Part shown: positions 49,404 through 58,539 of the stretch, piece after piece
How positions within the stretch are numbered: position 1 is the first letter of the stretch
Layout of the letters: each line of letters opens with the position of its first letter
Assembly (NCBI RefSeq): GCF_900112195.1
Contig: NZ_FOKR01000007.1
Coordinates: forward strand, 117,584-181,583
Length of the DNA: 64,000 nt
Direction: 5' to 3'
Origin: Butyrivibrio sp. YAB3001
Lineage (GTDB): Bacteria; Bacillota; Clostridia; Lachnospirales; Lachnospiraceae
The notes under the pieces: generated by a model
Seen by the model: only the letters and a program-made list of their open reading frames with translations
Told to the model about the DNA's origin: nothing
Databases searched by the model: none
Program-made: the position numbers and the translations under genes

Positions 49404-49571
49404 AGTAATTACCTCCACTCACCATCATATACTCTCGGAATCTATAAGCCAGTAACAATGCGGCTTTCAGATTCTTTTTTTATTAAAATTCCCCACTTTT
49501 TTATCAAAAAACACTTGACATTTACCTCCAAAAATGCGGTGCTTCGCGCCCTTGTTAAAAAGGAAGTGTCG

Positions 49572-49597
49572 TTACGGCGCGGCCGTAAGTTTTTTGA
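49572..49597 (+). terminator. Hairpin just upstream of the transposase gene
   Basis: TTACGGC (49572-49578) pairs with GCCGTAA (49582-49588), followed by GTTTTTTG. Placed ahead of the start it would block read-through into the transposase, a common way for insertion sequences to limit their own expression. Confidence 0.65.
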
Positions 49598-49612
49598 TTG
49601 GAGGGCGATTTT

Positions 49613-51097
49613 ATGTTACCTGTTAATTGTGGCAGTCATGCCGACTACCAAAACTTTGTTGTTGAAAATCTCCGCAAATATTACCCTGATCCAGATGCTA
49701 TATCTCAAAGCACCTGGGATATCATAGACCGCTTTTGGAACCTTGATCTTTCCTACACTGATCAAAACATGATCTCCAAGTATTCTAAATTTGGTCCTGC
49801 TCCCAGAACTCCTTCCTGCATGCATCGTTCTTACCTTCTTAGCATTGACTTCAAAGTTGATTCTATTACCGAATGGGTTTCACAATTAAAGATCAATCCT
49901 CTTTATGCCATTCTCAGCGGTTTTGAAGTAGGTGATACGCCCGGAATTGGAACTTTCTATGATTTCTTTTCCAGGCTGTGGGATTCGAATGATAATAACC
50001 TGTCTTCTCATCTGCATAAACTAAAAGCCACTGTTAAAAAACCTGGTAAAAAAGGTTCTAAAGCCAAACCCATTGATAAAGTTACTGTCGATGAACTATT
50101 TAAGCAGCTCGAAGGAACTACGTTCTCTATTAAGGATCAACCTTATGGTTCTCTCTTTGAACTTTTTAAGAAAGAATTTCTGGAAAACTCTGTCCGTAAA
50201 GGTCTGATAAATAGTTCTAATCTATCTATTGCCGTCGACGGAACTCCTGTTGTCACATCAGCAAGAGAACGCAAACATCGCATCTGTGATTGTGCCGAAA
50301 AAGGTATTACTGACTGCGACTGTGAAAGATACTTTTCTCAGCCTGATTGTGACATCGGATGGGATTCCTCCAGAGACTGCTTCTATCACGGATATGATCT
50401 ATATATGATTGTTGCGTCAGACTCAGAAAGTGATCTCCCCGTATTCCCGCTCTTAAATCCAGCCTCAATGCATGATTCGCATGGCTTTCTTCATTCCTTC
50501 TTCAGGATGAAATCATTTCTTCCGGATTATAACGTCCGTAAACTATTACTGGATTCTGCTCATGATGCCATGCCTTACTATGAATACTGTAAAAAGGAAC
50601 ACATAACCCCTTTTATTGATCTAAACGAAAAGCGTGGCATAAAAGTGCAATACAAGAATGATTTCACCATTGGTAAAGATGGTGTTCCTGTATGCAAGGC
50701 TGGAAGAAAAATGAACCATGATGGTGTTGAAAGCTCCAAATACCGCATTAAATTCCGTTGTCCCTTGGCAAGCAGAAAATTTGGATGTTCCTGTAGTGAA
50801 CCATGCTCGAATTCCAAATATGGTCGTACTGTTCATTTGGCCATGAAAGATAATCCGCGCCTTATAAACATACCGCCAAGAGATAGTGATGAATGGAAAA
50901 ACGAGTATAATGCAAGAACTTCTGTTGAACGCTCAAACAAGCGTGAGAAAATAGACTTCAAACTAGAAAGCGGCAGGCACCGCTCAACAAAGATGTGGTA
51001 CTGCCGCCTCTATCACATCCTCATGTTACAACATTTGGATGCATGGGATCTGCCTTACGAATCCGCCCTGAGAAAGTTGGTTTGTAATGTAGCATGA
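49613..51097 (+). CDS. DDE transposase of an insertion sequence
   Basis: About 494 residues from the ATG 49613 (GGAGGG 9 nt upstream). Transposase features: SIAVDGTPVV (first Asp), KLLLDSAHDAMPYYEYC (second Asp), and YNARTSVERSNKREKIDFKL, where the Glu belongs to the Y-(2)-R-(3)-E-(6)-K signature of IS4/IS1182-type enzymes. A Cys-rich insert (CDCAEKGITDCDC) is present. The gene appears intact. I could not define terminal inverted repeats with certainty, so the element borders remain open. Confidence 0.85.
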   Translation: MLPVNCGSHADYQNFVVENLRKYYPDPDAISQSTWDIIDRFWNLDLSYTDQNMISKYSKFGPAPRTPSCMHRSYLLSIDFKVDSITEWVSQLKINPLYAILSGFEVGDTPGIGTFYDFFSRLWDSNDNNLSSHLHKLKATVKKPGKKGSKAKPIDKVTVDELFKQLEGTTFSIKDQPYGSLFELFKKEFLENSVRKGLINSSNLSIAVDGTPVVTSARERKHRICDCAEKGITDCDCERYFSQPDCDIGWDSSRDCFYHGYDLYMIVASDSESDLPVFPLLNPASMHDSHGFLHSFFRMKSFLPDYNVRKLLLDSAHDAMPYYEYCKKEHITPFIDLNEKRGIKVQYKNDFTIGKDGVPVCKAGRKMNHDGVESSKYRIKFRCPLASRKFGCSCSEPCSNSKYGRTVHLAMKDNPRLINIPPRDSDEWKNEYNARTSVERSNKREKIDFKLESGRHRSTKMWYCRLYHILMLQHLDAWDLPYESALRKLVCNVA

Positions 51098-51334
51098 TCT
51101 CGTAAATATCATACAGCATTCTCAGGCATAGCAACAGTGTTATGTCTATTATTCATGCCCTGTTTTGCATCTTTTTTTCATCTTGGGTAATATTCACTTG
51201 TCAAAGTTCAATTGCCAGAATTTAGCTGGCATGATCACTCAAGATTCCGAGAGATCATTGAAACCCAAACAGCAAATGTGCATAAAATCTGACTTATTGT
51301 TGAAAATAACAAATTATAAGCCAGTATCCAAAAT

Positions 51335-51383
51335 TTATTAGTGTATTCAGTTCATTGACACTAATAAAACGCAATACTATAAT
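51335..51383 (+). promoter_or_regulatory. Promoter of the EAL gene with overlapping inverted repeat
   Basis: TTGACA (51355-51360), 17-bp spacer, TATAAT (51378-51383): a consensus promoter. Perfect 10-bp arms TTATTAGTGT (51335-51344) and ACACTAATAA (51358-51367) overlap the -35 box, a good repressor site. Confidence 0.8.
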
Positions 51384-51430
51384 TTGAAAGCTGTTTTTGT
51401 GATGTGAAAAACGCTAGATTTGAGGATTTT

Positions 51431-52639
51431 ATGCACGGAAATTTGGTTAACGAAATAGTCTCTGCTATGGAGAGCGGAGAACTGCAGGCGTATTATCAGC
51501 CTCAGTACAACATAAAGAAAGGTGTTATTGGAGGCGCAGAAGCCCTGGTTAGATGGGTAAAAGCTGATGGTACTGTTGTTTTACCCAAAGACTTCATTCC
51601 ATATTTGGAAGCTGAAGGCAAACTCTCAGTAGTAGACTGGTTTATTGCAGAAGAAGCATGTAAAACGATTGTTAGTCTTGGTGATAAGGCAGTAAGGATC
51701 AGTGTTAACTTTGGCAGAGAACATGCTCACAATGAACACTTTGTAAAAATGCTGGATGGTCTTGTTAATCACTATGGCATAAACAAGGACTTATTAGGTA
51801 TAGAAATAACAGAGTCTGATATTGCGACAAGCAGAGATGCTGTCATCAAACTGGTTAACGATGTTAAAGCAGCCGGCTATACTGTATCTATAGATGATTT
51901 TGGCTCAGGTATGTCTTCTCTTTCATTTGTAAAAGATGTACCGGCAAGAGTACTTAAGATCGACAGGTCATTTCTTAATGATAATTGCCAGTCGGATAAA
52001 GGAAGACAGATGCTCGAATCAGTTTTCTATATGGCTCATAGATTAAGGCTTGTTACTGTAGTCGAGGGTGTAGAAACCAATGAGCAGCTCCAGTTTATAA
52101 ATACATGTGACTGTGATTATATACAGGGATTTATTTTTTCAAAGCCCGTTCCTAAGAATGATTTTTTGAACATGTGCATGGAAGAAGCACCCGTAGAAGT
52201 TGGTGAAATTGATCCATTCGCAAGTCAATCAGTTCTGGGACAGGTCAGGATGCTCATAGATTCTGTATATATGAAGTTCTCTCTTATTAAATTTGTGAAC
52301 ATAAGTAAGAATTCATATACATTCATGAAGCGTGAAAACTTCTTAGATCTTGTCATCCCAGAAACCGGATTATATGATGACTGTCTTGAAAAGGTCGTAA
52401 ATATGACAGTTCCAGAGTCAAGAGAAGAAGTACAGAATACCTTTAATAGAAAAAGTCTTCTTGAAGCTTATAATCGTGGCGAAAGAAAAGTGATGCGTAT
52501 TGTAAAGCAGATAGATGAAAATGGTCAATTACATAAGGTTGCCATTGAAGACTTCTTTATAGACAATAATGTAAGTGATGATGTCTTTATAGTCTCATTT
52601 TTTCAGACGCTTGATTTTCCAGAGGGCACATACGCATAA
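51431..52639 (+). CDS. EAL-domain c-di-GMP phosphodiesterase
   Basis: About 402 residues. The EAL domain (first 250) has all key residues: AEALVRWVKADG (EAL), ISVNFGRE (Asn), LLGIEITESD (Glu), VSIDDFGSGMSSL (DDFG), LKIDRSF (Lys), VVEGVETNEQ (Glu) and QGFIFSKP. It should hydrolyse c-di-GMP. The C-terminal 130 residues (YMKFSLIKFVNISKNSYTFM, VMRIVKQIDENGQLHKVAI) look like a PAS-type sensor. GAGGA 5 nt ahead favours the ATG 51431 over a GTG at 51404. Confidence 0.88.
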   Translation: MHGNLVNEIVSAMESGELQAYYQPQYNIKKGVIGGAEALVRWVKADGTVVLPKDFIPYLEAEGKLSVVDWFIAEEACKTIVSLGDKAVRISVNFGREHAHNEHFVKMLDGLVNHYGINKDLLGIEITESDIATSRDAVIKLVNDVKAAGYTVSIDDFGSGMSSLSFVKDVPARVLKIDRSFLNDNCQSDKGRQMLESVFYMAHRLRLVTVVEGVETNEQLQFINTCDCDYIQGFIFSKPVPKNDFLNMCMEEAPVEVGEIDPFASQSVLGQVRMLIDSVYMKFSLIKFVNISKNSYTFMKRENFLDLVIPETGLYDDCLEKVVNMTVPESREEVQNTFNRKSLLEAYNRGERKVMRIVKQIDENGQLHKVAIEDFFIDNNVSDDVFIVSFFQTLDFPEGTYA

Positions 52640-52727
52640 GCTGAACGATCGAGTAGGAGGCGGTTCAAATTTCCTCCATGTGATAGTATATCACATCAAA
52701 GGAGTATCAACTTTCCACCGCAATCCA
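52640..52727. other. Convergent intergenic region with small palindromes
   Basis: Between the convergent EAL and hydrolase genes are GGAGG/CCTCC (about 52656-52678) and ATGTGAT/ATATCACAT (52679-52697). Either may serve as a weak terminator. Confidence 0.35.
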
Positions 52728-53825
52728 TTACTCTTCTATTGAATCCAGAAACTCCTTTACATCCGCATCAAATTCCTCTGGACTAGCAAAATGAACATCG
52801 TGACCACATTTATCAATTACATACATTTTTTTCTGTGGAGCTGTAATTGCTTCATAGTATTCTGCAGTCTTGTCAGTTGGGCAAACCCAATCATCCGCGC
52901 CTGAAACAAAACAAACTGGCACTTCATAATCTAATGAATCATCATATACGCTAAATGTCATTATTGTGTCATATAAAGGTTTGTTTAGCTCTACGAAGCT
53001 ATCAACATCTCCTAGTTGCTTTGAAAACCACTTCAAATCGTCAATGTTTGTATATGGCGAAAACCATGCTAGTCCTACTTGTCCTGACTCATTTTCTACA
53101 GGATGATATTTAGAAGTATATCCTCTCAACGCAATTAATGTTGGAATACCAGGGTTATCGCAGAAGTCCTTGAAAGCATTGTCCATCTCAGTTGTGTCAT
53201 CTCCTACCAACTGAGCCCTAGCAATAGCATCATGATAGCTATATATATCAGCATCCTCTATCGATACAAGCTGACCTATGCCAATATAAGCCTGCACCTT
53301 TTTGGGGTGTTGCTTTACATAAGTACTTCCTAAAGTTGTGCCATAGGAATGTCCCATGATTATTACTTTATCCTGGCCAAATCTATCACATGCATAATTG
53401 ACGAGTTCATCCAAATCATCTAACGCTTGATTAAAGGACACTGTTTCGTTATTTGGATCTTCTTTTATGTTTTTATAATAGGTCCTTCCACAACCGCGCT
53501 GATCCCAACCGATAAATGTATATTCATCAGTAAGATAATCAGAAAAACAATAAGTCATGAAAGTATCTGGTCCAGCTGGTCCGCCGTGTAAATAAATAAT
53601 TACAGGATTAGTCGCATCCTGACCCATCATCATTACATATTGTTCCTGCCCATTAATATCAATATAGGTAGTCTCATTAACACCATTCTTGTATAAGATT
53701 TTGTGATTGATATAGTTTAAACCTCTAAATACCACTGTAGCTAGAAGACACAGGACAATTAGCACTGCAATAATTATTCCTATTACTTTAGCTATTTTTA
53801 ATGATATATTTCTCTTTGTTTTCAT
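52728..53825 (-). CDS. Alpha/beta hydrolase, proline-iminopeptidase-like, membrane-anchored
   Basis: 365 residues: one N-terminal membrane segment (VIGIIIAVLIVLCLLATVVF), then an alpha/beta hydrolase with oxyanion HGGPAGPD, GWDQRGCGRTYY, nucleophile elbow IIMGHSYGTTLGS, and catalytic Asp/His near VSGADDWVCPTDK and DKCGHDVHF. The HGGPG plus GxDQRGxG pair marks the S33 peptidase family. Probably an outward-facing peptidase or esterase. Confidence 0.85.
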   Translation of the reverse strand: MKTKRNISLKIAKVIGIIIAVLIVLCLLATVVFRGLNYINHKILYKNGVNETTYIDINGQEQYVMMMGQDATNPVIIYLHGGPAGPDTFMTYCFSDYLTDEYTFIGWDQRGCGRTYYKNIKEDPNNETVSFNQALDDLDELVNYACDRFGQDKVIIMGHSYGTTLGSTYVKQHPKKVQAYIGIGQLVSIEDADIYSYHDAIARAQLVGDDTTEMDNAFKDFCDNPGIPTLIALRGYTSKYHPVENESGQVGLAWFSPYTNIDDLKWFSKQLGDVDSFVELNKPLYDTIMTFSVYDDSLDYEVPVCFVSGADDWVCPTDKTAEYYEAITAPQKKMYVIDKCGHDVHFASPEEFDADVKEFLDSIEE

Positions 53826-53857
53826 ACTACTCCTTAGCTTCTACTGACCATAAAGCT

Positions 53858-54112
53858 TTAAAAATCTACTTCTATAATAAGCTTGCCATCTTCATAATCA
53901 GCTTTGACACTACAGTTCATTCGTTCAGCAAATATTTTGACGATGGATAGTCCCAGTCCAGTCGAACTGCTAAGAGCATTTTCAACAGTAAAAAACCTGT
54001 CAAACAGCTTGTTCACATCTACAGTTGATAGATTTGCCGAAGAATTACTAAACATGAGTCTGGCATCATCAGTAAGATTTATTTTAAGGTCTCCATAACA
54101 TGCTTTATGGCG
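53858..54112 (-). pseudogene. Histidine kinase ATPase-domain fragment
   Basis: The frame reads DLKINLTDDARLMFSNSSAN, NKLFDRFFTVENALSSSTGL and GLSIVKIFAERMNC, the C-terminal half of a HATPase_c domain with the F- and G2-boxes. The sensor, the DHp domain and the N-box are absent, and upstream codons lose similarity near 54100. A dead remnant of a two-component kinase. Confidence 0.75.
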
Positions 54113-54390
54113 GTGGGAAAATGCAGGACAAAAGAGACACCCATCAGCTACGGTGAAGCTTAAGCCACCTTTACTGTGAGTGCCTCGAATAATTGACAGT
54201 TACGTTTTATCCCAGATGAAGCTCATGCCACCAGGACTACTTAACTATGCCCCTCATAAGAAACCGCATCCCTTCCGGTAAAGCATCGCTACCCTTGGTG
54301 CTTTGTCGTTCCTTATCATGTTTATATGTTATCAGATGATATATCACACTACTGTCACACATAAAAAGTGCAGTTGCACATTTGAATCAC
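54101..54390. other. Intergenic region, no gene seen
   Basis: About 290 bp without a convincing frame on either strand. It is locally richer in G+C (for example the stretch around 54250-54310) than its surroundings, so it may hold a remnant of a mobile element or a structured RNA, but I see no definite fold. Confidence 0.3.
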
Positions 54391-54591
54391 TTATTCCTCA
54401 GCATTTTCTGCTTCGTTTTTCTTACTTCCCATAAGCTTGAATGTCAAATATAAAGTAACAAAAAACAAGCAGAAACCAAATCCCTGTATTAATCCTTTGA
54501 AATATCCGGGCATATCGAAAACGCCAGCAGCTATAATCAACAAAATTCCTATACCATTTGCATATCCATACTTATTATTTAAAAAGTTCAT
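54391..54591 (-). CDS. Small two-helix membrane protein, 66 aa
   Basis: Two hydrophobic segments (GIGILLIIAAGVFDM and GLIQGFGFCLFFVTLYLTF) and a charged tail KKNEAENAEE. A GGAGGATG-type ribosome site precedes the ATG. Function unknown; it forms a pair with the next small membrane protein upstream. Confidence 0.6.
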   Translation of the reverse strand: MNFLNNKYGYANGIGILLIIAAGVFDMPGYFKGLIQGFGFCLFFVTLYLTFKLMGSKKNEAENAEE

Positions 54592-54638
54592 ATTTTTTCA
54601 TCCTCCAAAGTTTATTCTTATTTTTTATGTCTGTTTTA

Positions 54639-54884
54639 TTACTTAACTAAGAGCATTAGAGCTAGTCCTATACCACCACATACTACAGCAGCAATAACAG
54701 CTGATATTACAGTAGATAAGACTTTCTGGTAAGGTCTTTTTGCCTCTTCCCTTATCTGATCTATTTCAGAAAGAGTTTCTCCTTTTGTGAAGGCTATAAT
54801 CTCCTTGTATGTCTGGACATTATATTCCTTCTTATATTTCTCGATTCTTGTGGCAAAATACATTGTGCAAGCAAACAACACCAC
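54639..54884 (-). CDS. Small membrane protein, about 75-81 aa, maybe 5'-truncated
   Basis: Hydrophobic ends (VVLFACTMYFAT and VISAVIAAVVCGGIGLALML) around a helical soluble middle (YKEIIAFTKGETLSEIDQIR). The frame is open upstream through FFIPFVV into the terminator at 54899-54933, with only GTG or an internal ATG (54863) as starts, so the original N-terminus may have been lost at that terminator. Confidence 0.5.
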   Translation of the reverse strand: MVLFACTMYFATRIEKYKKEYNVQTYKEIIAFTKGETLSEIDQIREEAKRPYQKVLSTVISAVIAAVVCGGIGLALMLLVK

Positions 54885-54893
54885 AAATGGGAT

Positions 54894-54966
54894 AAAAAAG
54901 GCAGGTACTTACTGCAAATAAGCACCATGCCTTCATGATATCATAGCTACAATGGCTATTCTACTG
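54894..54966 (-). terminator. Terminator with conserved upstream block, copy 3
   Basis: Minus sense: CAGTAGAATAGCC, GCTATGATATCAT, then a stem pairing AAGGCATGGTGCTTA with TAAGTACCTGCCTT (54899-54933) and TTTTTTA. It terminates the GH9 gene. The upstream block matches copy 1 (18647-18678) and copy 2 (31613-31646). Confidence 0.75.
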
Positions 54967-54974
54967 CTTTTCAT

Positions 54975-56570
54975 TTATTTCAAAGATTCAATATATCCCA
55001 GCATGAATACAAGCGGTGAATTCCAATAAATGGTTATCTCATTTGTTGAATATGAACGCATATCATCAGCATATCGTCTCATGGCAGGCTTATCTGACAT
55101 ATTGTCGAGATTTGCAGCCTCGTCACAAGGTCTGAAATTCGGTCCGCCAGAAACAAAGCCCGGAATAGCCTCATCAATGCCATCTGCCTCTGTAGGACGC
55201 AGATGTGGATGCTTAAATGCTCTTTCTCCAATGCCGGTTACATAGCTTAAATCCATTGCATTTCTGCCAAAGATATAATCAAGCTGATATTCCGCAGCCT
55301 TTAAATATGACTCATCACCAGTAAGGAAATGCGCAACTGCTAAAATCATGGAGTTTGTAAGAACAACCATGTTACTTCCCCATGTAAACTCAATAGTACG
55401 AAGTGTAATGCCAAATGCATTGTTCTCTGCTACAGCCTTTAATCTGTCTGCTTCATCCATCCATTTGAGTTTCATTCTGTTATAAAGATCAGTTCCAAAG
55501 AGATCTTCTCCACCGTTAATTACAGCCAGCGTTCCAAAGCCTCCCACATCAGCCCATCCAAGGCTAAACAACGGAATGCGAAGCTCCATGGTGCACATGA
55601 TCACTTTCTTTGCTTCTTCGCTTCTATCGAGACGATACATCTCTGTAGCAGCCCAAAATCTCTCGTCTGCATCGCAAAGATCTTCATAAGTTCCTGTAGT
55701 AACTTCCTTTGGATTTTCAAAAACAAAAGAAGGATTCTTTATAAGCCATTCCCAGGCTTTTCTGGCTGCATCTGCCAAAGTTTTACCATATTCTGCATCA
55801 AAAGCGCCATAAATACGGCTTGCCTGCGCCATTATTGCTGCAAAATCTGCTGTAGCAAGACTTGATACCGGAGTGATTACCATATCAAGGTCATCATCCT
55901 CTGGCATAATAAATCCGCAGAATCCTGCAGAGGTACATTTATGATGCACTCCTCCGTCCTCGTCCTGCATATCCAATATCCAATCAAGCTCATACTTACA
56001 TTCAGCTAAAATATCAGGATATATCCCACCACTCTCAGGAATATTCAGGTCCTTATCAAATGCATAGGGAAACATTTCATAGCCATAAAAAATATGTGCA
56101 AGCGCAACAGCAGCTGCTGTCACATATCTTCCATAATCACCAGCATCGTGCCATCCGCCAAGCATCTTGCGGCGGATTGACTTATTTTCAAGCATATAAC
56201 CGCCCTTACAGTGACAAGCTTTTCTGGCAAATTTGCCGGCATATTTTTCTTCAAGTTCCATTCCGCAACGCTGAAAATAGAACATCTTCATGACATCCTT
56301 AAAAGCCTTGTCATAGTGATCCTCAGCTATAACAAATTCAGCGCTCTTTTCGCCATTTCCATCAGTAAAGTAGTATTTTCCCTCTTCCTTTATCTCGGAA
56401 AAATCTACCACAGCCGCATTTTCGCCACTGTTCTCATCAAATTGAAGCTTGCACTCACCCTTTAATACTTCGCGGCCATCCTGCGCATGAAGAATAAAGC
56501 TTTCAGTACCTGCAATTGTCGCCCGCTTAGTTCCTTCTTTCGAATAGCCTGCCTGATTTACGTATATCAT
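54975..56570 (-). CDS. GH9 endoglucanase/cellodextrinase, no signal peptide
   Basis: 531 residues: N-terminal Ig-like CelD_N domain (YVNQAGYSKEGTKRATIAG, about residues 1-85), then the (alpha/alpha)6 GH9 barrel with MLGGWHDAGDYGRYVT (catalytic-base Asp pair), the His region AFKHPHLRPT, and the acid Glu region MRSYSTNEITIYWNSPL (NE near the end). No secretion signal, so it probably acts inside the cell on imported cellodextrins. It follows nagB and the Opp transporter on the same strand. Confidence 0.93.
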   Translation of the reverse strand: MIYVNQAGYSKEGTKRATIAGTESFILHAQDGREVLKGECKLQFDENSGENAAVVDFSEIKEEGKYYFTDGNGEKSAEFVIAEDHYDKAFKDVMKMFYFQRCGMELEEKYAGKFARKACHCKGGYMLENKSIRRKMLGGWHDAGDYGRYVTAAAVALAHIFYGYEMFPYAFDKDLNIPESGGIYPDILAECKYELDWILDMQDEDGGVHHKCTSAGFCGFIMPEDDDLDMVITPVSSLATADFAAIMAQASRIYGAFDAEYGKTLADAARKAWEWLIKNPSFVFENPKEVTTGTYEDLCDADERFWAATEMYRLDRSEEAKKVIMCTMELRIPLFSLGWADVGGFGTLAVINGGEDLFGTDLYNRMKLKWMDEADRLKAVAENNAFGITLRTIEFTWGSNMVVLTNSMILAVAHFLTGDESYLKAAEYQLDYIFGRNAMDLSYVTGIGERAFKHPHLRPTEADGIDEAIPGFVSGGPNFRPCDEAANLDNMSDKPAMRRYADDMRSYSTNEITIYWNSPLVFMLGYIESLK

Positions 56571-56680
56571 ATGCCCTCCTGATTGGTTTTCATTTAATCT
56601 AATGATATATTACGCAAAAACATTTAACAACCGTTCTTTACATCGAAAATATAATTGTTTTTGCAGTTTCCGGATAGCAT

Positions 56681-56706
56681 AAAAGCGCACTATTACATGC
56701 GCTTTC
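56681..56706 (-). terminator. Terminator of nagB
   Basis: AAAGCGCA (56682-56689) and TGCGCTTT (56698-56705), followed by T in the minus direction, directly after the nagB stop. Confidence 0.7.
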
Positions 56707-56709
56707 ATT

Positions 56710-57444
56710 TTATATCTCATTCATTCTTGATAATGCAGCCTCATCTGCCACAATTGTGACATCGGGATGAAGCTGTAAGATAGATGCGGGAACTTCAGGC
56801 GTGATATCCCCCTTAAATGCTCTTGCAAGAATATCCGCCTTTCCTTCACCGTTTACAAGCATTATTATTTTTCGGGCTTTCATGATTGTTCCGATTCCCA
56901 TCGTTATGGCGCTTGTTGGCACCATAGAGACATCCTCAAAAAACCTCTTATTTGCCTCTATCGTGCTCTTAGTAAGTTCAACCACATGTGTACGCTTAAC
57001 AAAGCTTTTACCGGGCTCATTAAAGCCTATATGGCCATTTTGGCCAATTCCCAGAACCTGTATGTCGATTCCTCCCAGATTTTCTATTTTTTTCTCATAA
57101 TCATCGCACTCAGCCTCAGCATCTTTGCAGACACCATCAGGTATATATGTATTGTTTTTATCAATATTGATTCTGGAAAAAAGACATGTATCCATAAAAT
57201 AGTGATAGCTCTGATCATTATCTTCGGAAAGCCCCACATACTCATCCAGATTCACGGTCTTAACCTTTGAAAAATCCAGATAACCTTCTTCATACCACTT
57301 GATTAGATGCTCATATGTACTTACAGGCGATGATCCCGTCGCAAGTCCAAGCACACAATCAGGCTTTAGGACAACTTCAGCTGCAATTATCTTTGCAGCT
57401 ATGCGCCCCATATCCTCATAATCACTTGCTTTGTATATGTTCAT
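56710..57444 (-). CDS. nagB: Glucosamine-6-phosphate deaminase
   Basis: About 244 residues from ATG 57444 (AGGGG 9 nt upstream): MNIYKASDYEDMGRIAAKII, LGLATGSSPVSTYEHLI (phosphate loop), TVNLDEYVGLSEDNDQSYHYF (catalytic Asp), GIGQNGHIGFNEPG (NGHIGFNEP signature with catalytic Asp/His/Glu), and MGIGTIMKARKIIMLVNGEGK. It converts glucosamine-6-P to fructose-6-P and ammonia. It stands between the Opp transporter and the GH9 gene, so amino-sugar or wall recycling substrates may be handled together. Confidence 0.95.
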   Translation of the reverse strand: MNIYKASDYEDMGRIAAKIIAAEVVLKPDCVLGLATGSSPVSTYEHLIKWYEEGYLDFSKVKTVNLDEYVGLSEDNDQSYHYFMDTCLFSRINIDKNNTYIPDGVCKDAEAECDDYEKKIENLGGIDIQVLGIGQNGHIGFNEPGKSFVKRTHVVELTKSTIEANKRFFEDVSMVPTSAITMGIGTIMKARKIIMLVNGEGKADILARAFKGDITPEVPASILQLHPDVTIVADEAALSRMNEI

Positions 57445-57537
57445 TTTATGCCCCTTATAATTATTCACGATAGTAAATAAGCGCAAACAGCTTTTTACGC
57501 CATTTACGCCTATACTATGTCTGCATTTATTAATTTA

Positions 57538-58539
57538 TCATTTTGCCATATCAAATCCGCGAAGTTCAAGCTCATCAGCGTGTATGCAGGCTGCAAAATG
57601 TCCCTGGCCGTATTCCTTGTATTCAGGTGTAATCTCTTTACATTTTTCTGTACAATACTTACATCTTGTATGGAAAAAGCATCCACTTGGTGGATTAGCA
57701 GGGTTAGGAATCTCGCCCTTAAGAGGAATTCTTTCCTGCTGATAGTTCGGATCAGCCACAGGAACTGCTGATAAAAGAGCCTCTGTATATGGGTGCTTTG
57801 GATGAGAAAAAATTTCCTCAGTAGTTCCATATTCAACCATCTTTCCAAGGTACATAACACCAACTCTGTCAGAAATATGCTCAACAACAGAAAGATCGTG
57901 AGAAATGAATATGTAAGTAAGCTTCATTTCCTTCTGAAGGTCTTTTAACAGATTGATGACCTGAGCCTGAATAGAAACATCCAGCGCAGAAACTGCCTCG
58001 TCACACACAATGATATTCGGATGAAGAATAAGCGCTCTGGCAATTCCGATTCTCTGTCTCTGACCACCGGAAAAAGCATGAGGATAGCGCATAAGATAAG
58101 CCGGATTAAGTCCTACCTTCTCAGCCATATCTTTTGCCTTCTGGTCCATCTCAGCCTTAGGCATCTTTGGATAATTTGCCTTTAATGGCTCCTTGATGAT
58201 GTCAAGAACAGTCATTCTTGGGTCAAGCGATGAATATGGATCCTGGAAGATCATCTGAATTTCCTTGCGGATCTCCTTCATCTTCTTTTTATCTATCTTG
58301 AGGAAGTCAACCTCCTCGCCTGCCTCTGTTCGATAAAAAACAGACCCTTCAGAGGCTTCATATGCCCTGACAATGCAGCGTCCAAGAGTGGTCTTACCAC
58401 ATCCTGACTCTCCTACAATACCTATAGTCTCACCTTTTCTGGCATCAAAAGAAACATCTGTAACTGCCTTTACTGTCACATTTTTGGAGGTAAATCGCTT
58501 ATGCACATTTTTTACTTCAAGAATATTATCTTTTTCCAC
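57538..58539 (-). CDS. oppF: Oligopeptide ABC transporter ATP-binding protein OppF
   Basis: 333 residues: Walker A IVGESGCGKTTLGRCIV, signature FSGGQRQRIGIARALILHP, Walker B NIIVCDEAVSALDVSIQ, and the C-terminal oligopeptide-transporter extension with Cys residues (GCFFHTRCKYCTEKC) that may bind an iron-sulfur cluster. It overlaps oppD by 14 nt. It powers import with OppD. Confidence 0.92.
   Translation of the reverse strand: MEKDNILEVKNVHKRFTSKNVTVKAVTDVSFDARKGETIGIVGESGCGKTTLGRCIVRAYEASEGSVFYRTEAGEEVDFLKIDKKKMKEIRKEIQMIFQDPYSSLDPRMTVLDIIKEPLKANYPKMPKAEMDQKAKDMAEKVGLNPAYLMRYPHAFSGGQRQRIGIARALILHPNIIVCDEAVSALDVSIQAQVINLLKDLQKEMKLTYIFISHDLSVVEHISDRVGVMYLGKMVEYGTTEEIFSHPKHPYTEALLSAVPVADPNYQQERIPLKGEIPNPANPPSGCFFHTRCKYCTEKCKEITPEYKEYGQGHFAACIHADELELRGFDMAK

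Noticed and set aside
49440..51260. Exact insertion-sequence borders
   Set aside because: CACTTGACA near 49508 and CACTTGTCAAAG near 51194 were compared as inverted repeats, but orientation and length do not match well and no target duplication was found.
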